Positions 43,913 through 53,373 of a stretch of DNA of 64,000 nt are shown here, one piece after another. A program made the position numbers and the translations under genes. Numbering within the stretch: position 1 is the stretch's first letter; each line of letters begins with the position of its first letter. The stretch is from Sphingomonas sp. JC676 (lineage in GTDB: Bacteria; Pseudomonadota; Alphaproteobacteria; Sphingomonadales; Sphingomonadaceae): positions 1-64,000 of the forward strand of contig NZ_JACTGR010000002.1 of assembly GCF_014489075.1 (NCBI RefSeq), read 5' to 3'. The notes under the pieces were generated by a model that was given only the letters and a program-made list of their open reading frames with translations, made no database searches and had not been told where the DNA came from.

Positions 43913-46819
43913 TCAGTTGCGCAACCGCAGGCTCACGCCGATACGGCGATCCTCCTGCAGGAAATCGCGCGGATGCTCGGGGACCGCCTGGTAGCTCTCC
44001 TTGCGCTGCCGGAGCAGGTTCACCGCATCCAGCGTCACCGAGACGTGCCGGCTGAAGTCATAGGACAGGCTGGCATCGAGCTGTCCATAAGCACGGCGAT
44101 AGATCGGCACCGCACCCGTACCGTTCCCGTTCACCGTATCGAGATAGTCGTCGCGCCAATTATACGCCGCACGCGCGGTGAAGCCGTATTTCTCGTAGAA
44201 GCCGATCAAATTGTAGCTCCACTTCGAGAGCCCCTGGAGCGGCGTCTGCAGCGGCCGGCCATTGGCGTCGAACGAGATCAGGCTCGGCGCCTTGGAGTCG
44301 ACATAGGTGAGGTTGGCCAGCACGCCGAACCCGTCGAAGGGCGATGGCAGGAAACCGAAGAAGGTGTTGCCGCCGACCTCGAAGCCCTTGATCGTGCCGG
44401 TGTCGCCATTGACCTGAGTGGTCAACTGGAAGGTCTGATCGCCATAGCCGGGCACGGTGAAGCTGCTGTTCTCGATCGCGGTGGTCTCGAAATTCTTGAC
44501 CTTCTTGTAGAACAAAGTGCCGTAGAGCATCGACGAACTGCTCGGATACCATTCGATCGCGACGTCCGCCTGGTTGGTCGTCAGCGGCTTGAGATTCGGA
44601 TTGCCGCCATTGCCCGTATAGGTCACGTCGAAACAGCTATCGGGACCAGTTGCCGGCGTCACGGTCGAGCATGATGCACCGCCCGGCGTGATCGTCTTGT
44701 TGGGATTGAAGTTCGCGTTCTGCGTGACGTTGAAGATCGCCCGCATATCGTAGAAAGGCGGGCGCGACAGGCCGCGCGACGCGGCGGCACGGAGCTGCAG
44801 CTTGTCGGTGAGGTGATACCGCAAGTTCAGACTGGGCAAGAACTCGGTATAGTCTTGGTCGCCGCCAAACGGCGTGTCGATCGTGACCGGGTTCGCCGCG
44901 AGCGCTCCCGGGTGATAGGACAGGCGATAGGACCCGGCAGCCTCCGCCTTGGTCTGCACCACGCGGACGCCGATATTGCCGTCGAGCGGGAAACTGCCGC
45001 CGCCGCGCGCGAAGTCGAAGCGCAACATCGCATAGCCGGTATAGGTCTTTTCCGACTGCGTGTTGATGTCCTGGGTGGTGTAGTCGATCAGGGTGCGAGG
45101 ATAGGGTCCGCAACAGGATGCACCCGCCGCCTGCGACAGCGCCAGGAAGGTCGCACCGCCATTCTGGAGCGACGTCCAGTTGTAGAACGGAACCCCGCCA
45201 ACCACGCCGGTGCCCTTGCCGTAGAAGAAGGTCGAGTCGAACGGGTTGCTGATCGCGTAATTGGCCAGCCCGAGGCCTTGATTTGGCGGCGTATTGGCGT
45301 TCCCGCCCCAGGGGGCTGACAGGAACTGCCAGTTATAGGGCGTGCTGCGGTTGATCGCCGAACGGTCGGTGTACCGCACGCCCGCGGTGAAGGACTGGAG
45401 CGGGCTGCCCTCGTCGAAATCCCATTCCAGATCGAGGCGGCCGGCATATTCATGCGCGTTGCTGTCCTCGAGATGGTCCATCAGCGCGATGATGTAATAG
45501 TTCGTCGGATTGGTGGCACCCGGACCGAAGCTGATCTTCGGCAGGTCGCCGGAGAGATCGAGCGAGAAACTACCGCCATCCTGCTGCGGGAAGGTGGTGA
45601 AGCTGCGGTTCTCGGCGCTGCTGTCGATGTACTGGAAGTCGCCATTGACCTTCAGATGGTCCGAAACACCCCATTTGAAGCCCGCCGAATAGTCGGCGGT
45701 GATCGAGCGGTTCTTGGTATATTGCGAGTTGTTCGCCGTCGCGCCGAAGCCGCCAAAGCTGCCGCTGACGAAGTTACCGTCGCCATCGAACTGGAACGGC
45801 CCGTTCAGCGTCATCGTGTTGGTAGCACAGTTCACATCGGTGCCGCAGGTGACGAACGACGTGTAGTTGGGCGTCTCGATCGTATAATCGGTGCGGAAAT
45901 ACTGACCGTAGAATTCCAGATTGTTGGCCGGTGCCCATTGCACCGCCGCATAGGCGCCCTTGCGCTTGCGCTGGCCGAAGGTGATGCCGATTCCGGCGCC
46001 GTCGGGCACCGAAAGGGTCTGGCCGACATGGCCGGGTACGTCGGTCCGGTCGAAATAGGGCTCGATCGTGATGTCGTCCGACCGGAATGCGCCTTCGAAA
46101 TAGGATAGATCGACCAGCACGCCGATCTCACCGATGCCGGTGTTCCACTTGTTGCTGACCAGCAACGATGCGTTGAACCGGCTGTCGTCGATCAGATCAT
46201 AATAGTTGAGGCCGACCGTGCCCGAGACGAGCAGCCCGGACTGGTCGAACGGCATGCGCGTGCGCAGGTTGACCAGGCCGCCGACGCCGCCCTCGATCAG
46301 CTCGGCGTTGGGATTCTTGTAGACATCGATGCCGGCGAGAAGCTCGGACGGCACATCCTCGAAGCTCAGCGAGCGTCCACCGCTGGCGCCGAAGCTGTCG
46401 CGCCCGTTCACTTCGGTGCGAACCTGCGTCAGGCCGCGGATCGCGATGCTCGAGCCTTCGCCGCGGTTGCGGGTGATCTGGATGCCCGAGATGCGCTGCA
46501 GCGCTTCGGACACGTTGCTGTCGGGCAGCTTGCCGATGTCGATCGCGGTGATCGAATCGACGAACTGGCCGCTGTTCATCTTGATCGACTGCGCCGATGC
46601 CAGCGACGCGCGCAGGCCGGTGACGATGATGCCCTGCTCGTCTTCATCGCCTTGATCGTCCGATGCTTTCGCGGGAACGCTCTGGTCGGCTGGCGTCGCT
46701 TCCGGTTCGCTGGAAGTCTGCGCCAGCGCCGGCTCCGCCATGCCCATAGCGATCAGCGAGGCGCCGAGCAGCAGGCCCCGCCGCAACCCCGTCGCCAGTT
46801 GATCCGTGGAATTCCGCAT
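43913..46819 (-). CDS. TonB-dependent receptor, Caulobacter/Xanthomonas type (TBDR 3)
   Basis: 968 residues. Signal peptide, Gly/Asp linker with [16 protein letters not shown] (TonB-box region), plug ([42 protein letters not shown]) and barrel. Unlike the other two, the last residues are SLRLRN, without the aromatic end usual for outer-membrane barrels. It is upstream of GH35 in one operon and divergent from halogenase 3, with two LacI-type palindromes between. Expected ligand: a galactose-, xylose- or fucose-bearing oligosaccharide. Confidence 0.92.
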   Translation of the reverse strand: MRNSTDQLATGLRRGLLLGASLIAMGMAEPALAQTSSEPEATPADQSVPAKASDDQGDEDEQGIIVTGLRASLASAQSIKMNSGQFVDSITAIDIGKLPDSNVSEALQRISGIQITRNRGEGSSIAIRGLTQVRTEVNGRDSFGASGGRSLSFEDVPSELLAGIDVYKNPNAELIEGGVGGLVNLRTRMPFDQSGLLVSGTVGLNYYDLIDDSRFNASLLVSNKWNTGIGEIGVLVDLSYFEGAFRSDDITIEPYFDRTDVPGHVGQTLSVPDGAGIGITFGQRKRKGAYAAVQWAPANNLEFYGQYFRTDYTIETPNYTSFVTCGTDVNCATNTMTLNGPFQFDGDGNFVSGSFGGFGATANNSQYTKNRSITADYSAGFKWGVSDHLKVNGDFQYIDSSAENRSFTTFPQQDGGSFSLDLSGDLPKISFGPGATNPTNYYIIALMDHLEDSNAHEYAGRLDLEWDFDEGSPLQSFTAGVRYTDRSAINRSTPYNWQFLSAPWGGNANTPPNQGLGLANYAISNPFDSTFFYGKGTGVVGGVPFYNWTSLQNGGATFLALSQAAGASCCGPYPRTLIDYTTQDINTQSEKTYTGYAMLRFDFARGGGSFPLDGNIGVRVVQTKAEAAGSYRLSYHPGALAANPVTIDTPFGGDQDYTEFLPSLNLRYHLTDKLQLRAAASRGLSRPPFYDMRAIFNVTQNANFNPNKTITPGGASCSTVTPATGPDSCFDVTYTGNGGNPNLKPLTTNQADVAIEWYPSSSSMLYGTLFYKKVKNFETTAIENSSFTVPGYGDQTFQLTTQVNGDTGTIKGFEVGGNTFFGFLPSPFDGFGVLANLTYVDSKAPSLISFDANGRPLQTPLQGLSKWSYNLIGFYEKYGFTARAAYNWRDDYLDTVNGNGTGAVPIYRRAYGQLDASLSYDFSRHVSVTLDAVNLLRQRKESYQAVPEHPRDFLQEDRRIGVSLRLRN

Positions 46820-46888
46820 TAAACCCTCCCTCTTCCAGGCGCGAACTGAGTTCGCTGTTCTGGCTCAGCCAATCGGGGAGTTTTCTAC

Positions 46889-46900
46889 GGCAACGTTGTC
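46889..46900. promoter_or_regulatory. LacI-type operator (GGCAACGTTGTC) between TBDR 3 and halogenase 3
   Basis: Core CAACGTTG matches the perfect palindrome in the TBDR 1 promoter, with one mismatch in the outer bases. It lies about 70 bases upstream of TBDR 3. It probably belongs to the same regulon as the GH3/TBDR 1 cluster. Confidence 0.6.
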
Positions 46901-46963
46901 GGCCGCAGGCCCTCCCCATCCCCGGATGTCGGCCGCAAGGCAGCCGCCCGAGTGTTTCTGGAA

Positions 46964-46975
46964 GGTAGCGCTATC
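46964..46975. promoter_or_regulatory. LacI-type operator (GGTAGCGCTATC) between TBDR 3 and halogenase 3
   Basis: One base from the perfect GGTAGCGCTACC found upstream of TBDR 2. The 257-base divergent region thus carries one site of each of two LacI-type classes, suggesting that two sugar signals meet here. Confidence 0.6.
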
Positions 46976-47076
46976 ACCGCGCTTCATGCTCGTCTACGAA
47001 AAAATGAACCACATATGAAAACTGACGGGTTGGCCCGCCGTCGCTGTGGTGCTAGCCGAAGGGCGGGAGAAGACGG

Positions 47077-48672
47077 ATGACCGAGCGGCCAATACGCAAG
47101 CTTTTGATCGTCGGCGGGGGCACCGCAGGCTGGATGGCGGCTGCTGCATTCGCGCGCAGCCTTCCCCCGACCATCCAGACCCGGCTCGTCGAGTCGGAGG
47201 CGATCGGCACCGTCGGCGTGGGAGAGGCGACCATCCCCCCGATTCTGCATTTCAATCAGATGCTGGGCCTCGACGAGGACGATTTCGTCCGCCGTACGCG
47301 CGCGACCTTCAAGCTGGGTATCCAGTTCCGGAACTGGAGCACGCAGGGCTCGGAATATTTCCACCCGTTCGGCCGCTACGGCGCCGACATCGAGACTTTG
47401 CCCTTCCATCAATATTGGCTTCGCCTGCGCCATGATAGTCCGGAGCTGTCCGGCGCACTCGCCGAATACAGCCTGCCGACGATCGCGGCCGCGATGGGTA
47501 AATTCTGCCGCCCCTCGCCCGACCCAAAGAACACGCTGTCCAACCTTGCTTACGCCTATCATTTCGACGCCGGCCTCTATGCCAAGCTGTTGCGCGACTA
47601 TGCCGAGGCGGCCGGCGTGGTACGCAGCGAAGGCCGCGTCGCCGAGGTCCTGATGCACGCCAACGGCTTCGTCTCGGGCGTGCGGCTCGAAAGTGGCGAG
47701 GTGCACGAAGCGGACTTCTTCATCGATTGCTCGGGCTTTCGCGGTCTGCTGATCGAGGGCGCGCTGAAAAGCGGCTATGACGAATGGACGCACTGGCTGC
47801 CCTGCGATCGCGCGATCGCGCTCCCCTGCGCCAGCGCCGGCGAGCCAACACCGTACACGCGCTCCACTGCACATGCGGCGGGCTGGCAATGGCGCATCCC
47901 GCTCCAGCACCGGACCGGAAACGGCCATGTCTATTCGAGCGCGTTCATGTCGGACGACGAGGCCGAGACGATCCTGCGCGCGAATCTCGATGGCGAAGTG
48001 CTGGCCGAGCCGAACAAGCTCCGCTTCGTCACCGGCAAGCGCCGCAAATTCTGGAACCGCAACGTCGTCGCGCTCGGCCTCGCCTCCGGGTTCATGGAGC
48101 CGCTCGAATCGACCAGCATCCATTTGATCCAGACCGGCATCTCGAAGCTGCTCAACCTGTTCCCGGATCGCGACTTCAACCAGGCCGATATCGACTATTA
48201 CAACCGCTCGACCGCGATCGAATATGAGCGGATTCGCGACTTCCTGATCCTCCACTATCACGCCAACCAGCGCCCCGAGCCGCTCTGGGCGCAGTGCCGC
48301 ACCATGGCACTGCCCGACACGCTCCGGGAGAAGCTGGCGCTATGGCGCAACCATGCCCGCCTTTTCCGGATCGACGACGAGCTTTTCGGCGAATCTAGCT
48401 GGTTGGCAGTGCTCGACGGACAGGGGATTCCGCCCCGTGGCTACGATCCGCTTGCCGATGCGGTGCCGCTCGAAAAGCTTCGTACCCTGCTCCCGCGCAT
48501 ACGCGCAGCGATCGGGCGCGGCGCCCAGGCCATGCCCCGGCACTCCGAATTCATTGCGGACAATTGCGCCTATGGCGCGTCGACCGTGCCTCCGGGCGGC
48601 CAGGCCGCGCCGCCTCCGAAAATCGAAAGCGCCTCTGCGCGCGGATTTGTGACGACAACCCTGTCGCGCTGA
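47077..48672 (+). CDS. Flavin-dependent tryptophan halogenase-like protein (halogenase 3)
   Basis: 531 residues. GGGTAGW at 13-19, the lysine in ATFKLGI (Lys79), WQWRIP at 270-275 and the Glu in PLESTS (Glu344), so catalytically complete. The C-terminus is about 30 residues longer than halogenase 1, with a Pro/Gly-rich tail. It is divergent from TBDR 3 across two LacI-type operators and meets the L-fuconate dehydratase gene tail to tail, stop against stop (TGATCA). It is the third intact halogenase in the window, again beside a TBDR. Confidence 0.9.
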   Translation: MTERPIRKLLIVGGGTAGWMAAAAFARSLPPTIQTRLVESEAIGTVGVGEATIPPILHFNQMLGLDEDDFVRRTRATFKLGIQFRNWSTQGSEYFHPFGRYGADIETLPFHQYWLRLRHDSPELSGALAEYSLPTIAAAMGKFCRPSPDPKNTLSNLAYAYHFDAGLYAKLLRDYAEAAGVVRSEGRVAEVLMHANGFVSGVRLESGEVHEADFFIDCSGFRGLLIEGALKSGYDEWTHWLPCDRAIALPCASAGEPTPYTRSTAHAAGWQWRIPLQHRTGNGHVYSSAFMSDDEAETILRANLDGEVLAEPNKLRFVTGKRRKFWNRNVVALGLASGFMEPLESTSIHLIQTGISKLLNLFPDRDFNQADIDYYNRSTAIEYERIRDFLILHYHANQRPEPLWAQCRTMALPDTLREKLALWRNHARLFRIDDELFGESSWLAVLDGQGIPPRGYDPLADAVPLEKLRTLLPRIRAAIGRGAQAMPRHSEFIADNCAYGASTVPPGGQAAPPPKIESASARGFVTTTLSR

Positions 48673-49965
48673 TCAGGCCGCCGCGGCCTTGCGATCGTGC
48701 GCGAAGGCCGCGAGCGTCGCCGGTTTCATCTCGATCGAGAAGCCCGGCGCGCGTGGCACGCGATAGGCGCCCATGCGAACCTCGGACGGGTGCACGAAAT
48801 GCTCGTGCAGGTGATCGACATATTCGGCCACCCTGCCCTCCTTGGTGCCGGAGATGCACAGATAGTCGATCATCGACAGGTGCTGCACATATTCGCACAG
48901 CCCGACCCCGCCGGCATGCGGGCATACCGGCAGGCCATATTTGGCGGCCATCAGCATCACCGCCAGGACCTCGTTGACACCGCCCAGTCGGCACGCGTCG
49001 ATCTGCACGACGTCGATCGCGCCGCGCATGATGAACTGCTTGAAGACGATGCGGTTCTGGCACATCTCACCCGAGGCGACTCGGATCGGCGCGACCGCCT
49101 CGCGGATCGTGCGGTGCCCCTCGACATCGTCGGGGCTGGTCGGCTCCTCGACGAACCAGGGCTGGGCGAAATCGAGCGCCTTCACCCAATCGATCGCCTC
49201 GCCGACTTCCCACACCTGGTTGGCGTCGATCATCAATGCCCGATCGGGTCCGATCACCGCGCGGGCGATCGTCGCACGGCGGATATCCTCGCCCAGCGAT
49301 CGGCCGACCTTGAGCTTCACATGGTTGAAGCCCTGTTCGACCGCTTCGCGACACAACCGCTCCAGCTTGGCATCGTCATAGCCGAGCCAGCCGGCCGAAG
49401 TGGTGTAGCAGGGATAGCCATCGGCCTCGAGATCGGCGATCCGCTCCGCCTTGCCGGCGGCAGTCATGGTCAGCAGCGCCAGTGCCTCGTCTGGCGTGAT
49501 GCAATCGGTGATGTAGCGGAAATCGACCAGCCGGACGATCTGCTCGGGAGTCATGTCGCCGATCAGCCGCCACAGCGGCTTGCCCTCGGCCTTGGCCCAG
49601 AGGTCCCAGACCGCATTGACCACCGCACCGGTCGCGAGATGGATCACGCCCTTTTCCGGTCCGATCCAGCGCAGCTGGCTGTCGCCGGTCACATGCCGCC
49701 AGAAGCGGGCGCCGTCCTCGCGGATCCAGTCGAGATCCAGACCTTCGACCAGCGGCGCGAGCGCTTCGATTGCTGCGCAGCAAATGTCGTTGCCGCGCCC
49801 GATGGTGAAGGTCAGCCCGTGCCCCTGCAGCCCCGGCCGGTCGGTCTCGAGGATGCAATAGGCGGCCGAATAATCGGGATTCGGATTCATCGCGTCCGAC
49901 CCGTCGAGGAAATCCGAGGTCGGGAAGCGGATGTCAAGCACGCGCAACTTCGTGATCGTCGTCAT
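48673..49965 (-). CDS. fucD: L-fuconate dehydratase (enolase superfamily)
   Basis: 430 residues, close to the length of the characterised Xanthomonas enzyme. Enolase-superfamily residues: Lys in NHVKLKVGRS, metal ligands in MIDANQVW, FVEEPTSPDD and ASGEM, and the His in CPHAGGVGL. LQGHGLTFTIGRGNDI is typical of FucD. It converts L-fuconate to 2-keto-3-deoxy-L-fuconate in the nonphosphorylating L-fucose route. It is divergent from the mutarotase/dehydrogenase pair. The enzyme for the next step was not found in the window. Confidence 0.9.
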   Translation of the reverse strand: MTTITKLRVLDIRFPTSDFLDGSDAMNPNPDYSAAYCILETDRPGLQGHGLTFTIGRGNDICCAAIEALAPLVEGLDLDWIREDGARFWRHVTGDSQLRWIGPEKGVIHLATGAVVNAVWDLWAKAEGKPLWRLIGDMTPEQIVRLVDFRYITDCITPDEALALLTMTAAGKAERIADLEADGYPCYTTSAGWLGYDDAKLERLCREAVEQGFNHVKLKVGRSLGEDIRRATIARAVIGPDRALMIDANQVWEVGEAIDWVKALDFAQPWFVEEPTSPDDVEGHRTIREAVAPIRVASGEMCQNRIVFKQFIMRGAIDVVQIDACRLGGVNEVLAVMLMAAKYGLPVCPHAGGVGLCEYVQHLSMIDYLCISGTKEGRVAEYVDHLHEHFVHPSEVRMGAYRVPRAPGFSIEMKPATLAAFAHDRKAAAA

Positions 49966-50189
49966 CCGGCGCGCCTGCCGTGCTGCTTCCCCTGCATCCC
50001 GTGCGGCATCGACCGGATCGCCCTTTTCCGCTCCAGCGCCCGCACCAGCGGCCGCAAACTAGCGCACCTCTTTCGCTGGTGCTGTTAGTTTTCATATTTG
50101 CCAATTGCGACTGGCGCAAGTTTGCATTTGTGATAATTCGTCGCGAGCTACGAAATGACACGAATGGCGAGTGGGTGAGGAAGGGCGAG
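49966..50189. promoter_or_regulatory. Divergent promoter region between fucD and the mutarotase gene
   Basis: About 220 bases; the right half is AT-rich compared with the coding flanks. TTGCCAATTGCGACTGGCGC near 50099 has weak inverted symmetry and may bind the IclR regulator, but no clear box is visible. A strong ribosome binding site (GAGGAAGG) precedes the ATG at 50190. Confidence 0.4.
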
Positions 50190-50555
50190 ATGGCGGGGCA
50201 GGCCGGCAGTAGCGAGGGCAATTCGACGCATCGCGTGTGTTTCGCGCTGGACGTCGCGAACGACCCCGAACTGATCGCCGAATATGAGGCGCGGCATTCA
50301 CCGGGCGCGGTATGGCCGCAGGTGGTGGCGCATATCCGCGCGCAGGGCGTCGAGGCGATGGAGATCTGGCGCACCGGCGACCGGCTGGTGATGATCGCCG
50401 AAGTCGCGTCCGACTATCCCCGCCCAATGCCCGAACCGCTCGAAATCGCCGCGTGGGAAAAATTGATGTGGCGCTTCCAGCGGCCGCTCGCCCACGCAAC
50501 GGAGGGCGAGAAATGGGTCGCGATGCGGCGTATCTTCAGCCTCGCAGAGCAATGA
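50190..50555 (+). CDS. L-rhamnose/L-fucose mutarotase family protein
   Basis: 121 residues from the ATG at 50190, where GAGGAAGG gives a clear start; upstream codons in the same frame are not protein-like. The fold is the RhaM-type dimeric ferredoxin-like mutarotase: VCFALDVANDPELIAEYEARHSPGAVWPQV, ARG-QGVEAMEIWRTGDRLVMIAE and EKLMWRFQRPL. It interconverts alpha and beta anomers of a 6-deoxyhexose. Next to fucose genes, L-fucose is the likely sugar. It overlaps the dehydrogenase start by four bases. Confidence 0.86.
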   Translation: MAGQAGSSEGNSTHRVCFALDVANDPELIAEYEARHSPGAVWPQVVAHIRAQGVEAMEIWRTGDRLVMIAEVASDYPRPMPEPLEIAAWEKLMWRFQRPLAHATEGEKWVAMRRIFSLAEQ

Positions 50556-51580
50556 GCGGCACGCTCCCTCGCCGACCGATCGGGCGCATCGGCCTGTCCG
50601 TCCCCTGCCTGGGATTCGGCGCGGCGCCGCTCGGCAATCTCTATCGCGCGGTCAGCGATCAGGCTGCGCGCGACGCGCTCGATACCGCGCTCGATGCCGG
50701 CCTCACCTATGTCGACACCGCGCCTTATTACGGCTTCGGACTGAGCGAGCGGCGTGTCGGCGATGCGGTTCGAAGCCGTCCGGACACGGTCATTTCCACC
50801 AAGGTCGGGCGACTGCTGGAGCCCGTCGCCGGTGGTATGCCGCTGGCCGAGGAGCGCTACGGCTACCGCTCGCCGATGCCGTTCGAACCGGTATTCGATT
50901 ACAGCTATGACGGCGTGTTGCGCTCGCACGAGGACAGCCTCCAGCGGCTGGGCCTCGCCCGGATCGACATCCTCTATGTCCATGACATCGACAGCGCGAC
51001 GCACGGTGCCAGCCACCCGGCCCGCCTCGATCAGCTTGTTGCCGGCGGCGGAATCCGCGCGCTCCGCCGGTTGCGCGAGGAAGGCAGTATTGGCGCGATC
51101 GGGGTCGGGGTGAACGAGATCGATATCTGTCTCGACCTGATGGACCGCATCGAGCTCGACGTGATCCTGCTTGCCGGCCGCTATACTTTGCTCGAGCAAG
51201 GGGCACTCGACCTGTTGTTCCCGCGCTGCCTGGCGAACAACATCTCGGTGGTGATCGGCGGCCCCTATAATTCGGGCATCCTTGCGACCGGAACCCTGCC
51301 GCCGACACCGCACTACAACTACGCCCCCGCCCCTGCCGTGATAGTCGAGCGCGTCCGGAAGCTGCAGCAGATCTGCGCCGCGCATGACGTGCTGCTGGGC
51401 GCGGCGGCGCTGCAATTCGTGCTCGCGCATCCCGTGGTTGCCAGCGTCATCCCCGGCCTGTCGAACGTGGATGAGGTACGCGAAACTGTCGCGCGGGCGC
51501 AGGCACCGATCCCGCAGGCGCTCTGGGCGGAGCTCAAGGCCGAAGGGCTGCTGCATCCCCAGGCGCCAGTTCCCGACTAG
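50552..51580 (+). CDS. Aldo-keto reductase, probable L-fucose dehydrogenase
   Basis: 342 residues from an ATG overlapping the mutarotase stop (ATGA). AKR catalytic tetrad: Asp/Tyr in VDTAPYYGFGLSERRVG, Lys in VISTKVGR, His in DILYVHDID. The group includes D-threo-aldose 1-dehydrogenase (L-fucose dehydrogenase) and pyridoxal dehydrogenase. Context strongly favours oxidation of L-fucose to L-fucono-lactone with NAD(P). It is coupled to the mutarotase, which would supply the right anomer. Confidence 0.88.
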   Translation: MSGTLPRRPIGRIGLSVPCLGFGAAPLGNLYRAVSDQAARDALDTALDAGLTYVDTAPYYGFGLSERRVGDAVRSRPDTVISTKVGRLLEPVAGGMPLAEERYGYRSPMPFEPVFDYSYDGVLRSHEDSLQRLGLARIDILYVHDIDSATHGASHPARLDQLVAGGGIRALRRLREEGSIGAIGVGVNEIDICLDLMDRIELDVILLAGRYTLLEQGALDLLFPRCLANNISVVIGGPYNSGILATGTLPPTPHYNYAPAPAVIVERVRKLQQICAAHDVLLGAAALQFVLAHPVVASVIPGLSNVDEVRETVARAQAPIPQALWAELKAEGLLHPQAPVPD

Positions 51581-51601
51581 GTCACGGCATGAGCATTGCG
51601 G

Positions 51602-52405
51602 CTAGACCCGGCTGTCGCCCTCGACGAGTTGGTCCGAAATCCGCTCCGCGGCCTGGCGCACGAGCACGGCTGCGTCCTTGGGCGCCATCGAGGGCTGGAG
51701 CTTCTTGAGATAGGGCACGGTAAGCGCTGCCGCCGCGCTGCCACCCCGCATCACCGGCGCCGAAATATCGGTCACGCCGGCGACGAACTTGCTCTGGGTC
51801 AGTTCGACCTTCCGCTCGCGCACGCCATCGGCATGCGCGCGGAACTCGGCGAGATCCGCCTCGGACAGCGGGGGGTTGAACAGCTTCTCCCAGCGCTGCC
51901 GGATGTCTTCGGGCTGGAAGGCATAGAGCACCGCGCCCGACGCCGCCTGATGCAACGGCCTGCGATAGCCGACCCGGACCGAGAAGCCGAGCTGCTCACT
52001 CGATTCCATCCGCGCCACCACCACCATCTCGCCCAGCGTGTGCAGCGCGAGGTGGCAGGATTGCCCGACCGAAAGCGCCAGCTGGCGCATGACCGGCAGA
52101 GCCAGCTCGATCAGGTTGCGCGTGCGCGGCTGCTGCATGCCGAGCGAGAAGAGCCGGTCGGTCAGCCGATAGCCGTCGTTCGACGGATCCTGTTCGATAT
52201 AGCCGCGGAATTCGAGCACCTGGACCATGCGGAACAGCTCACCATGCGACCGCCCGAGCCGGTTGACGATCGCGGTCAGGGTCATCGGCTCGGATTCCGC
52301 GGCGAGCAGCTCGAGCACGTCGAGCCCCTTTTCGAGCGCTGGGGCGCGATAGCGGGAATCGACCGCATCCTCCTTCTCCGCGCCAATGTTCTTCGTACCC
52401 GCCAT
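51602..52405 (-). CDS. IclR-family transcriptional regulator
   Basis: 267 residues from the ATG at 52405, which has GGGAGGG upstream; ten extra residues of a longer frame are unlikely. N-terminal winged helix (ALEKGLDVLELLAAESEPMT, GRSHGELFRMVQVLEFRGYIEQD) and the C-terminal IclR effector domain (HLALHTLGEMVVVARMES, PLHQAASGAVLYAF, KFVAGVTDISAPVM). It lies between the dehydrogenase and the divergent esterase/fucosidase operon and is the probable regulator of the fucose genes, with L-fucose or an early oxidation product as effector. Confidence 0.88.
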   Translation of the reverse strand: MAGTKNIGAEKEDAVDSRYRAPALEKGLDVLELLAAESEPMTLTAIVNRLGRSHGELFRMVQVLEFRGYIEQDPSNDGYRLTDRLFSLGMQQPRTRNLIELALPVMRQLALSVGQSCHLALHTLGEMVVVARMESSEQLGFSVRVGYRRPLHQAASGAVLYAFQPEDIRQRWEKLFNPPLSEADLAEFRAHADGVRERKVELTQSKFVAGVTDISAPVMRGGSAAAALTVPYLKKLQPSMAPKDAAVLVRQAAERISDQLVEGDSRV

Positions 52406-52575
52406 GATCCCTCCCGGTTGCGCATGAGAATGCATGATCGGCGCGGATGCGACAAGAAGCGTCGGGCAAGAATGTTCACCTATGAAAGTGTTTTTCAGTG
52501 GCGCAGGACGCGATACGCCCTTATCGTCGGGTCGGCCGGCACGAGACCGGTGTCATATCCGAGGGGAAAGGCCGA

Positions 52576-53373
52576 ATGAAATGGATCGCCGTCCTTGCAG
52601 CGGCCATGCTGGCGCTGGCCGGCCAGGCAAGCGCGCAGACCAATGTCGATGGCGATCCGCACGTCGACGATCCGGTCGGCATAGTCGCCGATCCCTGCCC
52701 GGCGCATCCGATGCCGGTCGACGGCCAGGGCTGGCATCGGTGGAATCTCCACATGCTCACCCGCGATTTCGGCCAGCTCTGCCGCTATGCCGCCAGCAAC
52801 CGAGAGGTGAAGCAGCCCGTGCGAGTCGTCTTCATGGGCGATTCGATCACCGATAACTGGATCAATCTCGATCCGTCGATGTTCACCGACGGCCTGGTCG
52901 ATCGCGGCATCAGCGGCCAGACCACGCCGCAGATGCTCGTCCGCTTCCGCCAGGACGTGATCGCGCTCCATCCCCAGGCCGTCCACATCATGGCGGGCAC
53001 GAACGACGTCGCCGGCAATACCGGCGCAGCGACGATCGAGACCGTGCAGGGCAATATCGAGAGCATGGCCGAGCTGGCCCGCGCGCATGGCATCAAAGTG
53101 ATCCTCGCCTCGATCCCGCCGGCCAAGGCCTTCCCCTGGAGCCCGTCCAAGCGGCCCGCGCCGCAGATTGCCGAACTAAACGCGTGGCTCCAGGCCTATG
53201 CCCGCCGCAGCGGCTTCACTTATGTCGACTATCACAGTGCCATGGCGCAGCCGGACGGCGCGATGAAGCCGGGCCTCGCTTCCGACGGTGTGCATCCAAC
53301 GAAACAAGGCTATGCCGTGATGCGCCCGCTCGCCGAAGCGGCGATCCGCGCGACCCTGGGCAAGCGCCGGTGA
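52576..53373 (+). CDS. SGNH/GDSL-family esterase, secreted
   Basis: 265 residues from the ATG at 52576 (GAGGGGAAAG before it) with a signal peptide ending QASAQT. SGNH blocks: nucleophile Ser in FMGDSITDNW, Gly in GISGQTTPQM, Asn in AGTNDVAGN, and Asp/His in SDGVHPTKQGY. Such enzymes remove acetyl or other acyl groups from carbohydrates. At the head of the fucosidase operon it may deacetylate side-chain sugars so that GH29/GH35 can act. It overlaps the GH29 start (GTGA). Confidence 0.87.
   Translation: MKWIAVLAAAMLALAGQASAQTNVDGDPHVDDPVGIVADPCPAHPMPVDGQGWHRWNLHMLTRDFGQLCRYAASNREVKQPVRVVFMGDSITDNWINLDPSMFTDGLVDRGISGQTTPQMLVRFRQDVIALHPQAVHIMAGTNDVAGNTGAATIETVQGNIESMAELARAHGIKVILASIPPAKAFPWSPSKRPAPQIAELNAWLQAYARRSGFTYVDYHSAMAQPDGAMKPGLASDGVHPTKQGYAVMRPLAEAAIRATLGKRR

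Noticed and set aside
48697..50088. 463-codon open frame antisense to fucD
   Set aside because: fucD has enolase-superfamily residues; the opposite frame has none.
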